Of a stretch of 43,257 nucleotides of DNA, positions 12,612 through 22,055 are shown one piece after another. Positions within the stretch are counted from its first letter, which is position 1; each line of letters begins with the position of its first letter. The stretch is from contig BAXC01000030.1 in the NCBI GenBank assembly GCA_001310375.1, positions 1 through 43,257 on the forward strand, written 5' to 3'. The notes below the pieces were generated by a model. That model was not told the origin of the DNA, did not search any database, and was given only the letters and a program-made list of their open reading frames with translations. The translations under genes and the position numbers were made by a program. The stretch comes from Bacillus sp. JCM 19041 (GTDB lineage: Bacteria; Bacillota; Bacilli; Bacillales; Bacillaceae_D).

Positions 12612-13094
12612 TTAAATGATGGTTTGCCTCTTGTTCACCGTTCTAACAACCAATTCTGAAGTTACGACATCAAACTCAATCGTACGCCCATTTGTTCCTC
12701 CTGTATCAGTTGCAACAACTGGAATATGCAAAGCTTCAAGAACTTGTAAAACAGCTAAAATATTTCGTTCTCCAATTTGCATAAATTCTTGTTGAACAGC
12801 GTATTTAAACATTTGCGCTCCACCTGCTAGTTTTGCGCCGATTTCTATTGCCCCAGCTTCCAATAACTGATTATGTAATAGCTCAAGAGCTGTATCCGCG
12901 TATCGCCAAGGATTCAGTTTTCCTTTACGGGCTTTTTTTGAATCAGGTAACATGATGTGCACCATTCCGGCTAATTTCTTCTTTTTATCAAATAACACAA
13001 CGCCTACACATGAACCAAGTCCGCATGTTCGTAATTTACCCGTCCCTTTAATTAAGTGCCATTCCCCAATGGAAATCGTCTCATGCCCTGTCAT
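12612..13094 (-). CDS. cheD: Chemoreceptor glutamine deamidase CheD
   Basis: CheD deamidates receptor glutamines and in Bacillus also activates CheA through receptors. The family active site is visible: Cys29 in [12 protein letters not shown] and His46 in [10 protein letters not shown], with LAGGAQMF and IGERN following. The 160-residue length is normal and the frame intact. It overlaps the cheC stop by 14 bases and precedes sigD by 20. Confidence 0.96.
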   Translation of the reverse strand: MTGHETISIGEWHLIKGTGKLRTCGLGSCVGVVLFDKKKKLAGMVHIMLPDSKKARKGKLNPWRYADTALELLHNQLLEAGAIEIGAKLAGGAQMFKYAVQQEFMQIGERNILAVLQVLEALHIPVVATDTGGTNGRTIEFDVVTSELVVRTVNKRQTII

Positions 13095-13700
13095 TATAAG
13101 TCGTCCTTAAACGTTCTATTAAAACAGCAACCGAATCGGTATCTGGAATAAATAAAAGCAATCCATCAATCTCTTGATTAAGCTCTTGAATCGCCATTGT
13201 AGTCTCCATTAAGACAAACTGCTCATCTTCAGCCAAATAAAATGCGGCTTCAGCAAGCAACGCCCCCGCAAAATCAATAGATAGCTCTGTTACAAGAGGA
13301 TAACAATTTACATTAGCTATATCAGATAGAGCTGTTAAGTATGAACCTATAACAATGTTGCCAACTTCTTGAAAAGCAGAGTGTGCTAACTGTTCATCCT
13401 CTATCGAAATCGGCGTGTTTTTTAAATGTCCTTTTAATAACTGAGTTGCCAACGTTTGCGCTGAATGAATTGAAGCAATGAAAAACATCCCGCCAGCTAC
13501 TTCGCCGTTAATAGGTGCATAAACCGCTGCCACTTTTGGTGTTGAGCTTTTGCAAGTCTAGGTAAATCTTCAAGCTGAAAATAAGATGCTTGAGGAACTT
13601 TCATCGAAACTCCGCAAGCCAAAAAATTAGATAATGCTGTAGCTGCGTAACCTGTACTAATATTCGCCACTTCTTTCATCACATCTAATTGATCATTCAC
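13081..13700 (-). CDS. cheC: CheY-P phosphatase CheC (one frameshift)
   Basis: CheC dephosphorylates CheY-P and regulates the deamidase CheD. Both catalytic E-x-x-N sites are present (Glu10/Asn13 in [16 protein letters not shown] and [15 protein letters not shown]). The start is a GTG at 13700 with AGGAGG placed in the end of cheB and a GTGA overlap with its stop. The frame breaks near 13540, where AAAGCTC should read AAAAGCTC, giving [20 protein letters not shown]. The corrected length of about 206 residues matches B. subtilis. In B. subtilis cheA and cheW lie between cheB and cheC; here nothing does. Confidence 0.93.
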
Positions 13701-14593
13701 GGTTTTCCTCCTTTTTTGGCAAGCCACTCGCCTATCTCTTCATTTGGTAAAATCTCATCAACCAACCCTGTTTTTATTGCAGCATTAGGGATACCAAAAA
13801 TAGTAGCAGTTTGTTGTGATTCGGCTATAATTGTCGCCTGACTAGACTGTTTTAGTTTCGATAAAGCCCCAGCACCGTCGCTACCCATACCAGTTAAAAG
13901 GACCGCGATTTTCCATTCATATAATGCAACAGACTCAAATAAATAGTTTATTGAGGGATGATACAAATCCGTTGCTCCTGGCTCATTTATGTGGATAACA
14001 GCATCCTTTTTAGCATTCACGTGAATGGTCATCTGCTTTCCTCCTGGAGCAACATAAGCTGTTCCGGCTTCAAGTCGCTCTAAATGACGAGCTTCTTTTA
14101 CACGAATTTCCACAATTTGATCTAACCTTCTAGCAAGCACTCTTGTGAAATCGGCAGGCATGTGTTGAGCGATAACAATTGGCACGTCAAATGTCGCTGG
14201 CAACGGATTTAACACTGCCTGCAATGACAGTGGACCACCTGTCGATGAGCCAATTGCGACGACCCCCCCTGTTAAGGTATCCGCCGGTTCAAAATGAATT
14301 TGATCTATATTCATCCATATCTTCCGCTTTACATTGGACGGGTTGGTCACTTCGAAAGGAACATGTCTACCTGTAAAGGATGGATTCACATGACCTTCTT
14401 GCACAACAATTAATTTATGGGTTGGGAAAAGATCTATTTTCTCCTCGTAAATCGGTGCATAAATGATAATGTCATAGAGTTGTTCTTCGACGTGCTTTGG
14501 ATTCGAAAACAAAGTGACTAACTCTCCCTCAAGGAGCAAATGGATGAATTGACATCTGAAGTTCGACGAACTAACAATCGCTATTTTTTTCAC
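13697..14593 (-). CDS. cheB: CheB-type protein-glutamate methylesterase with a degenerate receiver
   Basis: CheB removes methyl groups from chemoreceptors. The catalytic domain is complete: Ser117 (GSSTGG), His144 (AQHMP) and Asp239 (TGMGSDG), plus VAPGGKQM and IFGIPNAA. The N-terminal region is only about 105 residues and, although it keeps strand/helix spacing, lacks the receiver acids: VSSSN replaces the usual DD pair, IIIYAPIY replaces the phospho-acceptor Asp segment, and the conserved Lys-Pro is TNPS. Total 298 residues against about 350 usually. The start is a GTG at 14593 with a weak ribosome site. The stop overlaps cheC as GTGA. Confidence 0.9.
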   Translation of the reverse strand: MKKIAIVSSSNFRCQFIHLLLEGELVTLFSNPKHVEEQLYDIIIYAPIYEEKIDLFPTHKLIVVQEGHVNPSFTGRHVPFEVTNPSNVKRKIWMNIDQIHFEPADTLTGGVVAIGSSTGGPLSLQAVLNPLPATFDVPIVIAQHMPADFTRVLARRLDQIVEIRVKEARHLERLEAGTAYVAPGGKQMTIHVNAKKDAVIHINEPGATDLYHPSINYLFESVALYEWKIAVLLTGMGSDGAGALSKLKQSSQATIIAESQQTATIFGIPNAAIKTGLVDEILPNEEIGEWLAKKGGKP

Positions 14594-15173
14594 ACGTACA
14601 AGACCTGCTTAACAAACAAGCTAGCACTTTCATATACACTGTCGACAAATCATCTTTTGGTTCTTTTAGTACAGCACCAAGATTCACTACTTCCCTGTTT
14701 AAAAAACGCCGAACGGATGAATCCATATTGTGTAAACTTTGATGCATCTTTTTCTTATCCAGTGAACCTACTCCTATTAAATAAATACAGTGGGGCAATT
14801 CTTTTTTTATGAACTGATAAAGCTTTAATAATTGTTCTTTTTGCGGCCTCACAAATACAATAAGTGGCAACTGATGCCAGCCAATCTTTTTTTCTCGCAT
14901 CGTTCGTACATAGAAGATAACTTGGATATTGACTGCAGAAATCGTTTTTATCGTTTCTGTTGTAAATAACTGATCCTGTACTTTCGGACGAAATAACTCC
15001 CTTACCTCATCTGTCCCAACAATAACCGCTTGATAGCCATAACTACTTAACGCTTCAACAACCATTTCTAGAACCGCTGCATCATCGGATTCACAAAGGC
15101 AAACATCAAAGGTTTTTGTTGAGGTTTGTCTACTCTTCAGCTCTCGCAAACCTTGCGCTTGATCCATTTGCAT
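14571..15173 (-). CDS. FlhG-position protein: degenerate FlhG without a P-loop
   Basis: It occupies the flhG (ylxH) slot. The 200-residue product starts MQMDQAQGLRELK after a strong GGAGGTG site inside flhF. The DQAxxLR element (residues 4-10) matches the FlhG helix that stimulates FlhF GTPase. The body has no Walker A (normally GKGGVGKS) and no DxD or DxGAG switch; FDVCLCESDDAAVLEMV stands where the P-loop should be. The C-terminal half (PLIVFVRPQKEQ, RFLNREVVNLGAVLKEP) resembles the last strands of FlhG by eye. Normal FlhG is about 290 residues. A receiver-like fold is an alternative. The 3' end is uncertain: one A more near 14635 would end it in a GTGA overlap with cheB. Confidence 0.75.
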   Translation of the reverse strand: MQMDQAQGLRELKSRQTSTKTFDVCLCESDDAAVLEMVVEALSSYGYQAVIVGTDEVRELFRPKVQDQLFTTETIKTISAVNIQVIFYVRTMREKKIGWHQLPLIVFVRPQKEQLLKLYQFIKKELPHCIYLIGVGSLDKKKMHQSLHNMDSSVRRFLNREVVNLGAVLKEPKDDLSTVYMKVLACLLSRSCTCEKNSDC

Positions 15174-16155
15174 TCGTCACCTCCACACTTAACCAGTTCA
15201 ATAGTTTAGCCTTGTCCGGAAAACAAATATCTTCTGGAACACTTTGACCTGTCGTTACACATCCAATCGGTAAATCTGTATAATATAGCAATTCTAATAA
15301 CGTCCCTAGCGACCTAGTTTCATCTTTTTTTGTTAGTATTAGACCTGTGATGACCTCTGGTTCAAATGTTTCTATAATTTGAATTAAGTCAGATGCTTTC
15401 GCTGCCAAGCTAAGGGCAACAAACAATTCAGCTTGTTCTTTCCGCTTCAAATAAGCCAATAACTCAACTGACATCCCTTTTTCTAAATAATTCCTTCCAG
15501 CCGTGTCTATAAAAATAATATCTGCATCTGCTTCATTTTCACATAGTCTCATTAAATCAAATTCGTCATAAGCAACATGGACTGGACTCTCGAGTATTTC
15601 TCCATAACGTTTTAATTGTTCAACTGCAGCGATCCGATATGTATCCAAGGTAATAAACGCAGCTTTTTTCTTATTTATGAATATCTCTTCAGCCGCTAGC
15701 TTAGCAATCGTTGTTGTTTTACCAACCCCGGTTGGCCCGGCAATAAACAATAGCTTTTTTTTGTCCTGGCCTTTTGCACGTTACATGTAAGTTTGAAGAC
15801 AGCACTCGATTAAGTAACGTAGAATAATTAGTAATACCGCTGCTTTCTATCATATTAGCTGTTTAACATCAAGTTATTTCTAATCACCTTCCGCTTACAC
15901 CCATCTGCCGTAGATGTCTGCCAGGCGCTTTTGAAGCGTCGATTCATTAGGCACTCTTATCGATTCTACTTCTCTAGTTGATTCCTTCACTTCCGTTCCG
16001 GCAGTTATTTGATACTGTGTTTTCTCAAAAAAACCAAACCAACCACCGGTTTTCACTTCACGAGAATGTAGAATGACCGCTTCTGTTCCTAATTCTATCC
16101 TAATTGCTTTTACTGCTTGTTCCATCGTCGGTGCAACAAACTGCCTAATCTTCAT
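15130..16155 (-). CDS. flhF: Flagellar placement GTPase FlhF (SRP-type, broken in the linker)
   Basis: SRP-family GTPase that sets flagellar position. The N-terminal B domain starts MKIRQFVAPTMEQAVKAIR. The NG domain carries G1 [23 protein letters not shown] (G3) and LTKKDE (G4), all intact. Between 15895 and 15750 the frame is broken: an uninterrupted path requires three single-base changes, near 15898 (GGG), near 15860 and in the A8 run near 15760. The path reads CKRKVIRNN, then MIESSGITNYSTLLNRVLSS, then the P-loop region. The corrected length of about 340 residues is near normal. The end overlaps flhG by 44 bases. Confidence 0.87.
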
Positions 16156-18188
16156 TCGGCTCTCACCACCCCAACACTTTGTACTTCAATATCTGGATCA
16201 AGCTCATTGTATGAAATAACTGGCACATGTGGTAAATAACGTTCAATTAACTGACGCATGTACATCCGAATTGCTGGTGAGCACAATATAACCGCCTGCC
16301 GTCCAAGTTCACCCATCTTTGCAGTTTCATTTGCTGCATTTTGCAAGATCATTTGTGAATCATTAGGCGACAGAGCAAGGAAACTGCCGCTCTCGTTTTG
16401 TCCAATCGCGTCAGCAATCTTCTTTTCTGTCCCTCCAGCAAGTGTTAACACATATAACTCTTTAGAACCTTGTGTTAGTTGTTCCGTAATTTGGCGAGCC
16501 AATGCTTGCCGAACATATTCCGTTACGACATTCATATCTTTGGTTAATGGTCCATAATCAGCCAATGTTTCAAAGATGACAGGCAAGTTTCGGATCGATA
16601 ATTGTTCTCTAAGCAAGTTACGTAAAACCTTTTGGATATCTCCGGTAGCAAGTGGGTTAGGTGTAACCTCTTCCGTTAATGTCGGGTAAGATTCTTTTAG
16701 ATGATCAATTAATTGCTTTGTTTCTTCTCGCCCTAGAAGTTCATGTGCATGCGCCTTTAATACTTCAGTTAAATGAGTTGAAATAACGGTTGGCGGATCA
16801 ACTACGGTATAGCCAGACAATTCTGCACGGTCTCTCATTTCTTCAGTAACCCAAAGAGCCGGTAAACCAAATGCTGGTTCAATCGCTTCGATTCCTGTTA
16901 TCTCGTCATCTTCAACTCCAGTGCTCATTGCTAGATAATGATCAAGCAGCACATCTCCATTTGCGACAACGTTCCCTTTTATTTTTATTACATAACCGTT
17001 TGGTTCGAGGGATATATTATCTCGAATACGAATCACCGGAATAACGGACCCAAGTTCCAGAGCCATTTGTTTACGAATCATAACCACACGGTCTAACAGA
17101 TCCCCTCCTTGATTTGCGTCGGCAAGCGGAATCAAACCGTACCCAAACTCAAACTCTATCGGGTCCATTTGCAACAACTGAACGACACTTTCAGGTCCAG
17201 CGGGTTCTTCTGGGAGTGGCTCATCCTGCAATGTATGCTCAAGTTCTTTTTCAAAGTCCGCAGTTTTCGACAGTCGATATCCAGCAAAAACAAGGATTCC
17301 AGCAATCGAAAAAGTAACGATCTTTGTAATTGGAGTTGTAATTCCAAGAAAAAAAATTGTCGCTGCTGTTACATATAACAGCTTCGGATGAGCAAAAATT
17401 TGTTTTGTTAAATCTGACCCAAGATTCCCCTCTGAAGCAGCCTTCGTCACAATAACACCTGTGGCAGTAGAAATAAGTAAGGCGGGTATTTGTGTGACCA
17501 ACCCATCACCAACCGTTAAGAGCGTGTAAGTACTTGCAGCGGTTGTTAAATCCATTCCCATTTGCATCATGCCTATAATCAGACCAAATACCAAATTAAT
17601 GATGACAATGATAATACTCGCAATTGCATCACCTTTCACAAATTTGCTGGCCCCATCCATAGATCCGTAAAAATCCGCTTCTTTTTCAATTTTTTCTCGT
17701 CGAGCTTTTGCATCGCGATCCGAAATCAATCCAGCATTTAAGTCTGCATCAATGCTCATTTGTTTGCCCGGCATTGCATCCAACGTAAATCTTGCACCAA
17801 CTTCTGAAACACGTTCGGCCCCTTTTGTAATAACAATAAACTGAATAATGATTAAGATTAAAAACACAACAAGACCAACTACCGCATTTCCACCAATTAC
17901 AAAACTACCAAACGTATCAATGACGTTTCCTGCTTCTGCATTCCCTAAAATAGACCTTGTTGTCGATACGCTTAAACCTAAACGGAAAAGAGTAACCAAT
18001 AAAAGCAACGTAGGAAATATCGAGAATTCTAATGCGTCTTTTGTACTTATTGCTACGAGTAAGATTAGTAATGAAAGTGAGATATTAAAAATAATTAACA
18101 CATCTAGTAAAAAAGGTGGAAGCGGGATAATCAACATAACAATGATTAAAATAACACCTGCAAGTACGCTTAAATCTCTTGCTTTCAA
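16152..18188 (-). CDS. flhA: Flagellar export apparatus protein FlhA
   Basis: Largest export gate subunit, an eight-helix membrane protein with a C-terminal cytosolic nonamer ring that binds chaperones and FliJ. The N-terminal membrane half has VSTTRSILGNAEAGNVIDTFG and the FHIPEP-type loop FTLDAMPGKQMSIDADLNAG. The cytosolic half includes VIRIRDNISLEPNGYVIKIK and the SYNELDPDIEVQSVGVV end. The 678-residue length is normal. Intact. It is followed with a short overlap by flhF. Confidence 0.97.
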   Translation of the reverse strand: MKARDLSVLAGVILIIVMLIIPLPPFLLDVLIIFNISLSLLILLVAISTKDALEFSIFPTLLLLVTLFRLGLSVSTTRSILGNAEAGNVIDTFGSFVIGGNAVVGLVVFLILIIIQFIVITKGAERVSEVGARFTLDAMPGKQMSIDADLNAGLISDRDAKARREKIEKEADFYGSMDGASKFVKGDAIASIIIVIINLVFGLIIGMMQMGMDLTTAASTYTLLTVGDGLVTQIPALLISTATGVIVTKAASEGNLGSDLTKQIFAHPKLLYVTAATIFFLGITTPITKIVTFSIAGILVFAGYRLSKTADFEKELEHTLQDEPLPEEPAGPESVVQLLQMDPIEFEFGYGLIPLADANQGGDLLDRVVMIRKQMALELGSVIPVIRIRDNISLEPNGYVIKIKGNVVANGDVLLDHYLAMSTGVEDDEITGIEAIEPAFGLPALWVTEEMRDRAELSGYTVVDPPTVISTHLTEVLKAHAHELLGREETKQLIDHLKESYPTLTEEVTPNPLATGDIQKVLRNLLREQLSIRNLPVIFETLADYGPLTKDMNVVTEYVRQALARQITEQLTQGSKELYVLTLAGGTEKKIADAIGQNESGSFLALSPNDSQMILQNAANETAKMGELGRQAVILCSPAIRMYMRQLIERYLPHVPVISYNELDPDIEVQSVGVVRAE

Positions 18189-18225
18189 AAATCCCCCTCC
18201 TTTCTTGCTGATCTTACAACTGTTT

Positions 18226-19316
18226 TTACTTACTTCTTTCTTTCAAACGATAAACAAATGCAAGCACTTCAGCGACGGCTTGAAACATCTCTTCATTTAC
18301 TTGTTGCGAGACATCAATCGTTGCATACATTGCTCTCGCTAAAGCTACATTTTCAACTAGAGGTACTTCATGCTGCTTAGCAATCAACTTGATTCGTTCC
18401 GCCATAAAATCCATTCCTTTTGCCACAACAACTGGCGCATCCGCTTCTGCTTGATCATATTTTATCGCCACCGCGTAATGCGTTGGATTCGTTATGACTA
18501 CATCTGCTTTTGGTATTTCTTGCATCATACGGCTCATTGCCATGTCCAATTGACGTTGCTTTCTTCGCGACCTTATTTTAGGGTCGCCTTCCATTGTTTT
18601 ATGTTCATCCCGCACGTCTTTTTTTGACATGCGAATTTGTTTTTCGTGGTCATAACGTTGGTAGAGATAATCAGGTATTGCTAATAATAGTAAAAGAACC
18701 GCAGCAGCTAGTCCCATTAAAACAGTCAGCTCTCCTACAGTAGCCGCTCCAACTGTTATGCTTTTTTGAGATAGTAAGAGAACACTATCCAGATTCAAAT
18801 AAATCACTGCAGTTACAGCTGCACCCACCAATGTAATTTTTAAAATCGATTTAGCCAACTCAACTAAGCTCTTGCGGAAAAAATCCGCTTCGCCCCTTTA
18901 ATTGGATCTAGTTTTTCAAGTTTGAATTTGAGGGGCTCTGTTGTTAACAACGAACCCACTTGTACAAAGCTTGCGAAAGCACCCGCAAGCACAGTTAGTG
19001 CCATAATTGGTAAAACTGCAAAACCCATACGCCATGTTAATTGTTGAAACAGAGCTGTACTGTTTTCAGCGGTAACTGGCAAATTTAAAAAGCGCAAAAA
19101 CATATCACTCATCATACCTTGTAAATCAGAAAACAATTTTGGACCAGCAAATAACCAAAATAACAGGAACGCTGTAAAAAGCATAAAAGCTGTATTTACG
19201 TCTTGACTTTTTGGCACTTGGCCTTTTTTCCTTGAATCTAAGCGCTTTTTCGGCGTCGCTTTTTCGGTTTTTTCTTCAGAGAACCACTGTAAATCCATGG
19301 TTAAAAGAGTCTTCAC
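18226..19316 (-). CDS. flhB: Flagellar export switch protein FlhB (one frameshift)
   Basis: FlhB controls substrate specificity of export after self-cleavage. The N-terminal EKTEKATPKKRLDSRKKGQV, four transmembrane helices and the autocleavage site NPTH (VITNPTHYAVAIKYD) are present. The start is a GTG at 19316 overlapping the fliR stop (GTGA); an internal ATG at 19298 is an alternative. The frame breaks near 18867, where AGAGCTTAG should read AGAGCTTTAG. The corrected length of about 363 residues is normal. Confidence 0.93.
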
Positions 19317-20092
19317 GCTGATTCACCGAGCCTCTCTAGAAAAAGTCTCATCGCTAGTAATATTTCTTCAAATAAATAGTTTACGCTCATAAAGAAGACG
19401 CCGATATAGATAAAGAGCACAAGCAAACCTGCAAGCAATTTTATTGGCAAACCAACAACGAATACATTCATCTGCGGAACCGTTCGAGAAACGATTCCTA
19501 AAGCCACATCAACTAAAAACAATGCGCCAACAACCGGAAAAGCCATCGACACACCAAAAGCAAACATTGTTACGATGATCGAAGTAATGTGACTAATGAT
19601 CGAGCCATCATCCAGAGGCAGCACCAGTTGATCAATTGGGATAAATAAATAACTATATACAGCTCCATCCAATAATAGGTGATGCCCATCAATAACTAAT
19701 AAGTATAATAGCGCAAATAGATATAAATAACTTCCAGTGAGCGGCTTTGAGCGCCAGTTTGTGGGTCAACAACATTCGCAAGCATAAAACCTAAATGAAA
19801 ATCAATAATCCCCCCTGCTACTTGAACAGCATAAAGCAAGATCATCGCAATCAAACCAGCCAACAAACCTACTCCAAGTTCCTTTAACACCAACAAAAGA
19901 TAGAAAGCATCAAGTTCGATCAGTGGCAGTTCCATTGAAAAAACAACTATTCCTGCCACAAAAGCTGCAAAACCTATTTTAAATGGCGCGGGAACGGATC
20001 GATGACTATACAGCGGCAACACGATAAAAAAAAGAACTAATTCGAATAAAAACAAGTAAAAAAGCAGGATAAAAAGAAATGATTTCTTCCAT
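19313..20092 (-). CDS. fliR: Flagellar export gate protein FliR (two frameshifts)
   Basis: Multi-spanning export gate subunit. The ATG at 20092 overlaps the fliQ stop (TAATG) and gives MEEIISFYPAFLLVFIRISS. The frame is lost near 20023 in a T8 run that should be T7, giving FFIVLPLYSHRSVP, and again near 19740 where CAAAGCCGC lacks one C after DPQTGAQS. The rest includes LFLVDVALGIVSRTVPQMNV and NVFVVGLPIKLL, typical of FliR. The corrected length of about 259 residues is normal. The stop overlaps the flhB start as GTGA. Confidence 0.92.
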
Positions 20093-20361
20093 TACCCAAT
20101 AAACCTGTGTAAGTTGTTATATATGCTATAAGTCATTTCAGTAAGTTGAGAAAGCATCCACGGACCAAAAAAAACGAGCGCAAGTAAAACACCGACAATT
20201 TTAGGAATAAAAGCTAATGTTTGCTCTTGAATTTGTGTAGTCGCTTGAAAAATACTGACGGCAAGCCCTAACGCAAGAGCAATCAATAGCAAAGGACCAG
20301 CAACAATTAATACTGTCCAAACGCCACTTTGGGCAAGGTGTGTGACCATTTCTAAATTCAC
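20092..20361 (-). CDS. fliQ: Flagellar export gate protein FliQ
   Basis: Small export gate subunit with two transmembrane helices (about 15-38 and 50-75) separated by VSIFQATTQIQEQTLAFIPK, the family signature. Its 89 residues equal the B. subtilis protein. Intact. The TAA stop shares one base with the fliR ATG. Confidence 0.97.
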   Translation of the reverse strand: MNLEMVTHLAQSGVWTVLIVAGPLLLIALALGLAVSIFQATTQIQEQTLAFIPKIVGVLLALVFFGPWMLSQLTEMTYSIYNNLHRFIG

Positions 20362-20377
20362 CAGGCCACTCTCCTTC

Positions 20378-21058
20378 CTATTGGTAACTAATTAACAAAC
20401 TTTGGACAACCAAATACCATCCATCAACTAAGACAAACAAAAGTACTTTAAACGGCAATGCAATCATTACAGGAGGGAGCATCATCATCCCCATTGACAT
20501 CAATACACTTGCCACGATCATATCGATCACAAGAAAAGGTACAAATATGAGGAACCCAATTTGAAAGGCAGTTTTTAACTCACTAATAGCAAAAGCAGGA
20601 ATTAAAGCCGTTATTGGCACATCATCAAGTGTCTCTGGCTTTTCATAACCACCATATCCCATAAATAAAGCCAAATCTTTTTCACGCGTATGTTGCGCCA
20701 TGAATTCCTTAATGGGCACAATCGCAGCTTGAAGCGCCTCTTCCCCACTCGCTTCACCGGTTGAAAGCGGAACGTATGCAGACTCATACACATCCTGAAT
20801 GACTGGTGCCATAATAAAAAACGTCATAAATAAAGCTAAACCAATTAAGACTTGATTGGGTGGAGTTGATTGTGTCGCTAATCCTTGACGGACAAACGAG
20901 AGAACAATGATAATACGCGTAAAGCAGGTCATTAAGATCAAGATGCCAGGAGCAATCGATAAAATTGTAAGAAGCAAAGCGATTTGCACGGTTGTGGTTA
21001 GTGTATCTCCATTAGAGAAATCAACTGATAGAAAGGAAAGTAGCATCGATTCAGCCAT
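20378..21058 (-). CDS. fliP: Flagellar export gate protein FliP
   Basis: Core gate subunit of the flagellar type III apparatus. The 226-residue protein has the signature ILMTCFTRIIIVLSFVRQGL and PNQVLIGLALFMTFFIMAP, the AFAISELKTAFQIGF segment and the final MSMGMMMLPPVMIALPFK helix region, spanning the membrane several times. The N-terminus is hydrophobic. Intact. Start and stop overlap fliZ as TAATG, indicating coupled translation. Confidence 0.97.
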   Translation of the reverse strand: MAESMLLSFLSVDFSNGDTLTTTVQIALLLTILSIAPGILILMTCFTRIIIVLSFVRQGLATQSTPPNQVLIGLALFMTFFIMAPVIQDVYESAYVPLSTGEASGEEALQAAIVPIKEFMAQHTREKDLALFMGYGGYEKPETLDDVPITALIPAFAISELKTAFQIGFLIFVPFLVIDMIVASVLMSMGMMMLPPVMIALPFKVLLFVLVDGWYLVVQSLLISYQ

Positions 21059-21696
21059 TACACATCATCCCTTTTTCTCAATTGCATTTGACTGTCTTGT
21101 GTTAATTCTTGCTTTGACTGCTTTAATCGCCGAGTTAACACATCTTGGAATGACTCATTATCTTTAGCTTGTTTGGGCAATAGACTTGCCTTTATAGAAT
21201 CGATTGTCGAAGAAACTGACACTCCATCACCTTCAACATCCTGTTTCTTTAAGATCGCTTCGATCTCATCTTGATCTTCAATCGTATGGAGCAGTTGTAC
21301 TTGCTCACCAACACCAACGACAAGTAATTTATTGCCTACTTTCACCATTTGTACGGAGCGATTTCCACCAAGTGATACACCAGAAACTAAAGACAACGCT
21401 TTTGACTCCTGAAAACTTCTTGCACGTTTGTTCACAAACTTAAGCAGACCAACTAATAATGCAATTACAACTAGTAAAGCAGCAATCATCTTCAAAAAGC
21501 TAATCCAAGGAGACTCCCCAAAACTTGCTTCCACTTCATCTTCTACTCCTGATTCGCCAAGACACTCTTCCCCTTCTGCAATCGCTGCCTGAACACTGCA
21601 ATCTTGAGCACCGGCCTGCATCGGATCTAACAAGAGAAATAAGAGAAGAGCCGCTGGCAGCGCGGCTTTAACTAAGCGTTTTAGAGATTGCATCAA
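21058..21696 (-). CDS. fliZ: Flagellar export component FliZ (FliO domain)
   Basis: Gram-positive FliZ is the FliO-type helper for assembly of the FliP-Q-R gate. The 212-residue protein has an N-terminal signal sequence (LPAALLLFLLLDP, cut near AGA-QD), a short Glu-rich outside segment with two Cys, a transmembrane helix around 65-88 and the cytoplasmic FliO domain with SVQMVKVGNKLLVVGVGEQV. Position between cheY and fliP is conserved. The stop overlaps fliP as TAATG. Confidence 0.9.
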   Translation of the reverse strand: MMQSLKRLVKAALPAALLLFLLLDPMQAGAQDCSVQAAIAEGEECLGESGVEDEVEASFGESPWISFLKMIAALLVVIALLVGLLKFVNKRARSFQESKALSLVSGVSLGGNRSVQMVKVGNKLLVVGVGEQVQLLHTIEDQDEIEAILKKQDVEGDGVSVSSTIDSIKASLLPKQAKDNESFQDVLTRRLKQSKQELTQDSQMQLRKRDDV

Positions 21697-22030
21697 TCAC
21701 TCGATCAGCTTGAAATGGTTTGACGATAAAATCTTTTGCTCCAGCTTGGATAGCATCAATCACCATCGCTTGCTGTCCCATAGCAGAACACATAATCACT
21801 TTTGCACTAGGGTCTAATTGTTTAATTTCCTTTAGTGCTGTAATTCCATCCTTTTCAGGCATCGTAATGTCCATCGTGACGAGATCAGGAGATAATTCCT
21901 TATAGCGTTCAACCGCTTCATTGCCATCGTTTGCTTCACCAACAACGACATACCCATTCTTAGTTAATATATCTTTAATCATCATTCGCATAAATGCGGC
22001 ATCATCCACTACTAACACATTCTTTGACAT
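21668..22030 (-). CDS. cheY: Chemotaxis response regulator CheY
   Basis: Receiver protein that, when phosphorylated, binds FliM and FliY to set rotation. All receiver residues are present in the 120-residue product: Asp9-Asp10, phospho-acceptor Asp54 (TMDITMP), Ser82 (CSAMG) and Lys104 (VKPF). Intact. Since CheY keeps a working phosphorylation site, a CheA kinase is expected elsewhere in the genome, although none lies in this operon. Its end overlaps the fliZ reading frame by about 29 bases. Confidence 0.97.
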   Translation of the reverse strand: MSKNVLVVDDAAFMRMMIKDILTKNGYVVVGEANDGNEAVERYKELSPDLVTMDITMPEKDGITALKEIKQLDPSAKVIMCSAMGQQAMVIDAIQAGAKDFIVKPFQADRVIDAISKTLS

Positions 22031-22055
22031 CGTAAGCCCTCTTTCTTAACAACAT

